From positions 1 to 33,941 of the forward strand of contig CAJWWK010000022.1 of the NCBI GenBank assembly GCA_913048295.1: 33,941 nt of DNA, given 5' to 3'. The stretch's first letter is position 1. Each line of letters starts with the position of its first letter. The notes below the pieces were generated by a model. That model was not told the origin of the DNA. It saw only the letters and a program-made list of their open reading frames with translations, and ran no database searches. The position numbers were made by a program, and so were the translations under genes. Shown piece after piece: positions 32,539-33,941 of the stretch. The stretch is from an uncultured Dehalococcoidia bacterium. GTDB taxonomy: Bacteria > Chloroflexota > Dehalococcoidia > Lucifugimonadales > Lucifugimonadaceae.

Positions 32539-33876
32539 GTGCTGCGAATTCTGAGAGAGAAGCCAAAGTGGTTAGGTCGCCGCATATTTTGGCTCGTGGC
32601 AATCGCAACGGGTTTCGCTGCGCAGCTGGCCATATCGGGCTTCATCGTGAGCTGGCTAGCCAGGGGGAATGACTGGAACCTAATTGCCGCACGCCTACTC
32701 GTCGGAGAGGCCGCAACGGCGCTCTTTGGAATGGCCGCACTGGCGTACGCACTACGCTGGATTTCCAAAGGGCACGGTGCCACGGTCATCGTTCCACTGC
32801 TGTACCTCATTGCGGTCGGATATCTCACGCTGCTGGCGACATCCGAAGAGACATTCCGCGCCAGCCAGTTCAGCATCGCCTACACATATTCGTCACCGGC
32901 CGATGTTGCGATGGCACCGAACGGCGATATCTACGTCCTCGACTGGTACGCGGGCGACATGAAGATAATCGATTCCAGCACGGGCCTACTTTCGGCCCCT
33001 CCGATCCGGCAAACAGCTACCGAAACGGCTCGAGGTTTAACCTTCCCCCGGTCGATGGACCCATATGGCGACGGAACTCTCATAATCGCCGACACGGGTA
33101 ACAACGTATTGCAGCGCTTCGATCCCAGGTCCGGTGATCTTACGCGTTTTGCAGGTTCGGGCGTACGCGGATTTAGCGGCGACGGCGGACCATCAACTGA
33201 GTCCAGCCTCAGAGGACCTCGTGGTGTGGTCGTCGATGAACATGGCAATGTGTATATCGCTGACTCAGGGAACCGGCGGATACGCAGGATCGATGGCGCA
33301 ACGGGGGTGATTACGACCGTCGCCGGGAATGGCGAGCGTGGGTCGACAGGAGACGGTGGACCAGCGCTGGAAGCGAGCTTCGTGAGTCCCAGGTCGGTTG
33401 CGGTCGATCATAACGTTAACCTGTACGTCCTCGATTGGGGTAGCAATCGCGTCCGCAGGGTCGATCACGAAACAGGCATCATCACCGCCTACGCCGGCGT
33501 GAACGAGCCCGGATTTCAAGGTGATGGCGGTCCTGCAACGCTCGCGCAGCTGTGGGGCCCTCTCGGCATTACTCTCGACAATGACGGCAATCTCTACATT
33601 GCCGACCAACTCAATCACAGGATTCGGCGCGTGGATGTTGCAACCGGTGTAATCGAAACCGTTGTCGGCACCGGCACCATAGGCGAGTACGGCGGCTATT
33701 ACGGGGGGGACGGCAGACCGGCGACCGAGGCCTTCCTCGACAGGCCGGCAGCAGTCTCTCTGGATATAACCGGGAACCTGCTTATCGTCGACTCTGGCAA
33801 CAGCCTGATACGCCGTGTGGATGCGGAAACCGGGATCATCGAAACAATTACCGCGATACGCCGCCACAACAAATAA
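32539..33876 (+). CDS. Membrane-anchored NHL-repeat beta-propeller protein
   Basis: A 445-residue protein starting at GTG 32539. Residues 1-105 carry three hydrophobic segments (about 16-40, 50-72, 83-100), so it is anchored in the cytoplasmic membrane with the rest probably outside. From about residue 115 there are NHL repeats with strong consensus: SGDGGPSTES, PRGVVVDEHGNVYIADSGNRRIRRIDGATG, VITTVAGNGERG and PATLAQLWGPLGITLDNDGNLYIADQLNHRIRRVD. About six blades make a full propeller. NHL propellers bind proteins, glycans or other ligands. The membrane anchor plus NHL layout is common in environmental bacteria. It lies between IS relics and a tRNA-Leu fragment. Confidence 0.88.
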   Translation: MLRILREKPKWLGRRIFWLVAIATGFAAQLAISGFIVSWLARGNDWNLIAARLLVGEAATALFGMAALAYALRWISKGHGATVIVPLLYLIAVGYLTLLATSEETFRASQFSIAYTYSSPADVAMAPNGDIYVLDWYAGDMKIIDSSTGLLSAPPIRQTATETARGLTFPRSMDPYGDGTLIIADTGNNVLQRFDPRSGDLTRFAGSGVRGFSGDGGPSTESSLRGPRGVVVDEHGNVYIADSGNRRIRRIDGATGVITTVAGNGERGSTGDGGPALEASFVSPRSVAVDHNVNLYVLDWGSNRVRRVDHETGIITAYAGVNEPGFQGDGGPATLAQLWGPLGITLDNDGNLYIADQLNHRIRRVDVATGVIETVVGTGTIGEYGGYYGGDGRPATEAFLDRPAAVSLDITGNLLIVDSGNSLIRRVDAETGIIETITAIRRHNK

Positions 33877-33880
33877 CCAG

Positions 33881-33941
33881 GTTTCGAGCCTTAGGAGCAT
33901 GTGCCTTAACAGGCGTGTGGGTTCGAATCCCGCCTTCCCCA
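33881..33941 (+). tRNA. 3' half of tRNA-Leu(UAG), cut at the window edge
   Basis: CTTAGGA (33890-33896) is an anticodon loop with TAG at 33892-33894. A class II variable arm (GCCT-TAAC-AGGC) follows, then a T arm (GTGGG-TTCGAAT-CCCGC) and the 3' acceptor strand CTTCCCC plus discriminator A at the last base. The matching 5' acceptor strand (GGGGAAG) and a D arm are absent, because the NHL gene ends only a few bases before. The anticodon stem has one A-A mismatch. It is a fragment, probably an attachment-site scar. Confidence 0.65.

Noticed and set aside
1-33941. CRISPR array, rRNA genes, toxin-antitoxin or restriction systems
   Set aside because: I found no regularly spaced direct repeats, no rRNA-like sequence and no motifs of these systems on either strand.

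Overview
The window looks like a piece of a bacterial chromosome of moderately high GC, dense in genes and lacking rRNA. My best guess is a marine Chloroflexota bacterium, SAR202 or Dehalococcoidia-like. That is inference from the mix of ordinary housekeeping genes (selB, hemW, ychF, holA, uppP) with many paralogous catabolic enzymes: enolase superfamily, tandem D-2-hydroxyacid dehydrogenases, M81 and M42 hydrolases, a CehA/McbA hydrolase, an amidase and a phosphotriesterase-like hydrolase. No marker gene in the window settles the lineage.

Layout. Bases 1-54 are the last codons and terminal end of an IS3-type transposase. Bases 181-5951 hold a minus-strand run: DUF1232 membrane protein, ychF, an unknown gene, hemW and selB. 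Bases 6082-8150 hold holA and a TPR lipoprotein on the plus strand, meeting tail to tail a DUF3179 lipoprotein that is broken by one frameshift. Bases 9767-14926 hold a minus-strand metabolic cluster: phosphotriesterase-like hydrolase, SDR epimerase, beta-propeller, methyltransferase and enolase-superfamily dehydratase. Then come uppP (+), a cupin (-), a CehA/McbA-type metallohydrolase with an unknown gene (+), an M81 enzyme and three consecutive D-2-hydroxyacid dehydrogenases (-), and, divergent from them, an M42-type peptidase, a ThDP enzyme, a GYD protein and an amidase (+). A relic of the same IS3-type element lies at about 28954-29148, and a large unknown gene follows (-).

Bases 30850-33941 have a different character. 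They begin with the 3' part of a tRNA-Gly and a terminator. Next come an orphan phage terminase small subunit, two decayed copies of the 5' end of an IS6-like element enclosing a possible 46-residue zinc-ribbon gene, and a membrane-anchored NHL propeller. The window ends in the 3' half of a tRNA-Leu. Both tRNA pieces lack a matching 5' half, as expected for the distal att scars left by integrated elements.

How the genes may work together. The 9.7-30.6 kb block has the parts for oxidising and hydrolysing sugar acids or similar hydroxy acids: an SDR resembling uronate dehydrogenases, a lactonase-like hydrolase, an acid-sugar dehydratase and D-2-hydroxyacid dehydrogenases. It also has amide, peptide and carbamate-type hydrolases. 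The pathway is inferred from neighbourhood and family only. The clearest unexplained signals are the tandem dehydrogenases with a divergent-promoter inverted repeat, a family of intergenic palindromes with compensatory base changes, and the phage/IS/tRNA-scar segment at the right end.
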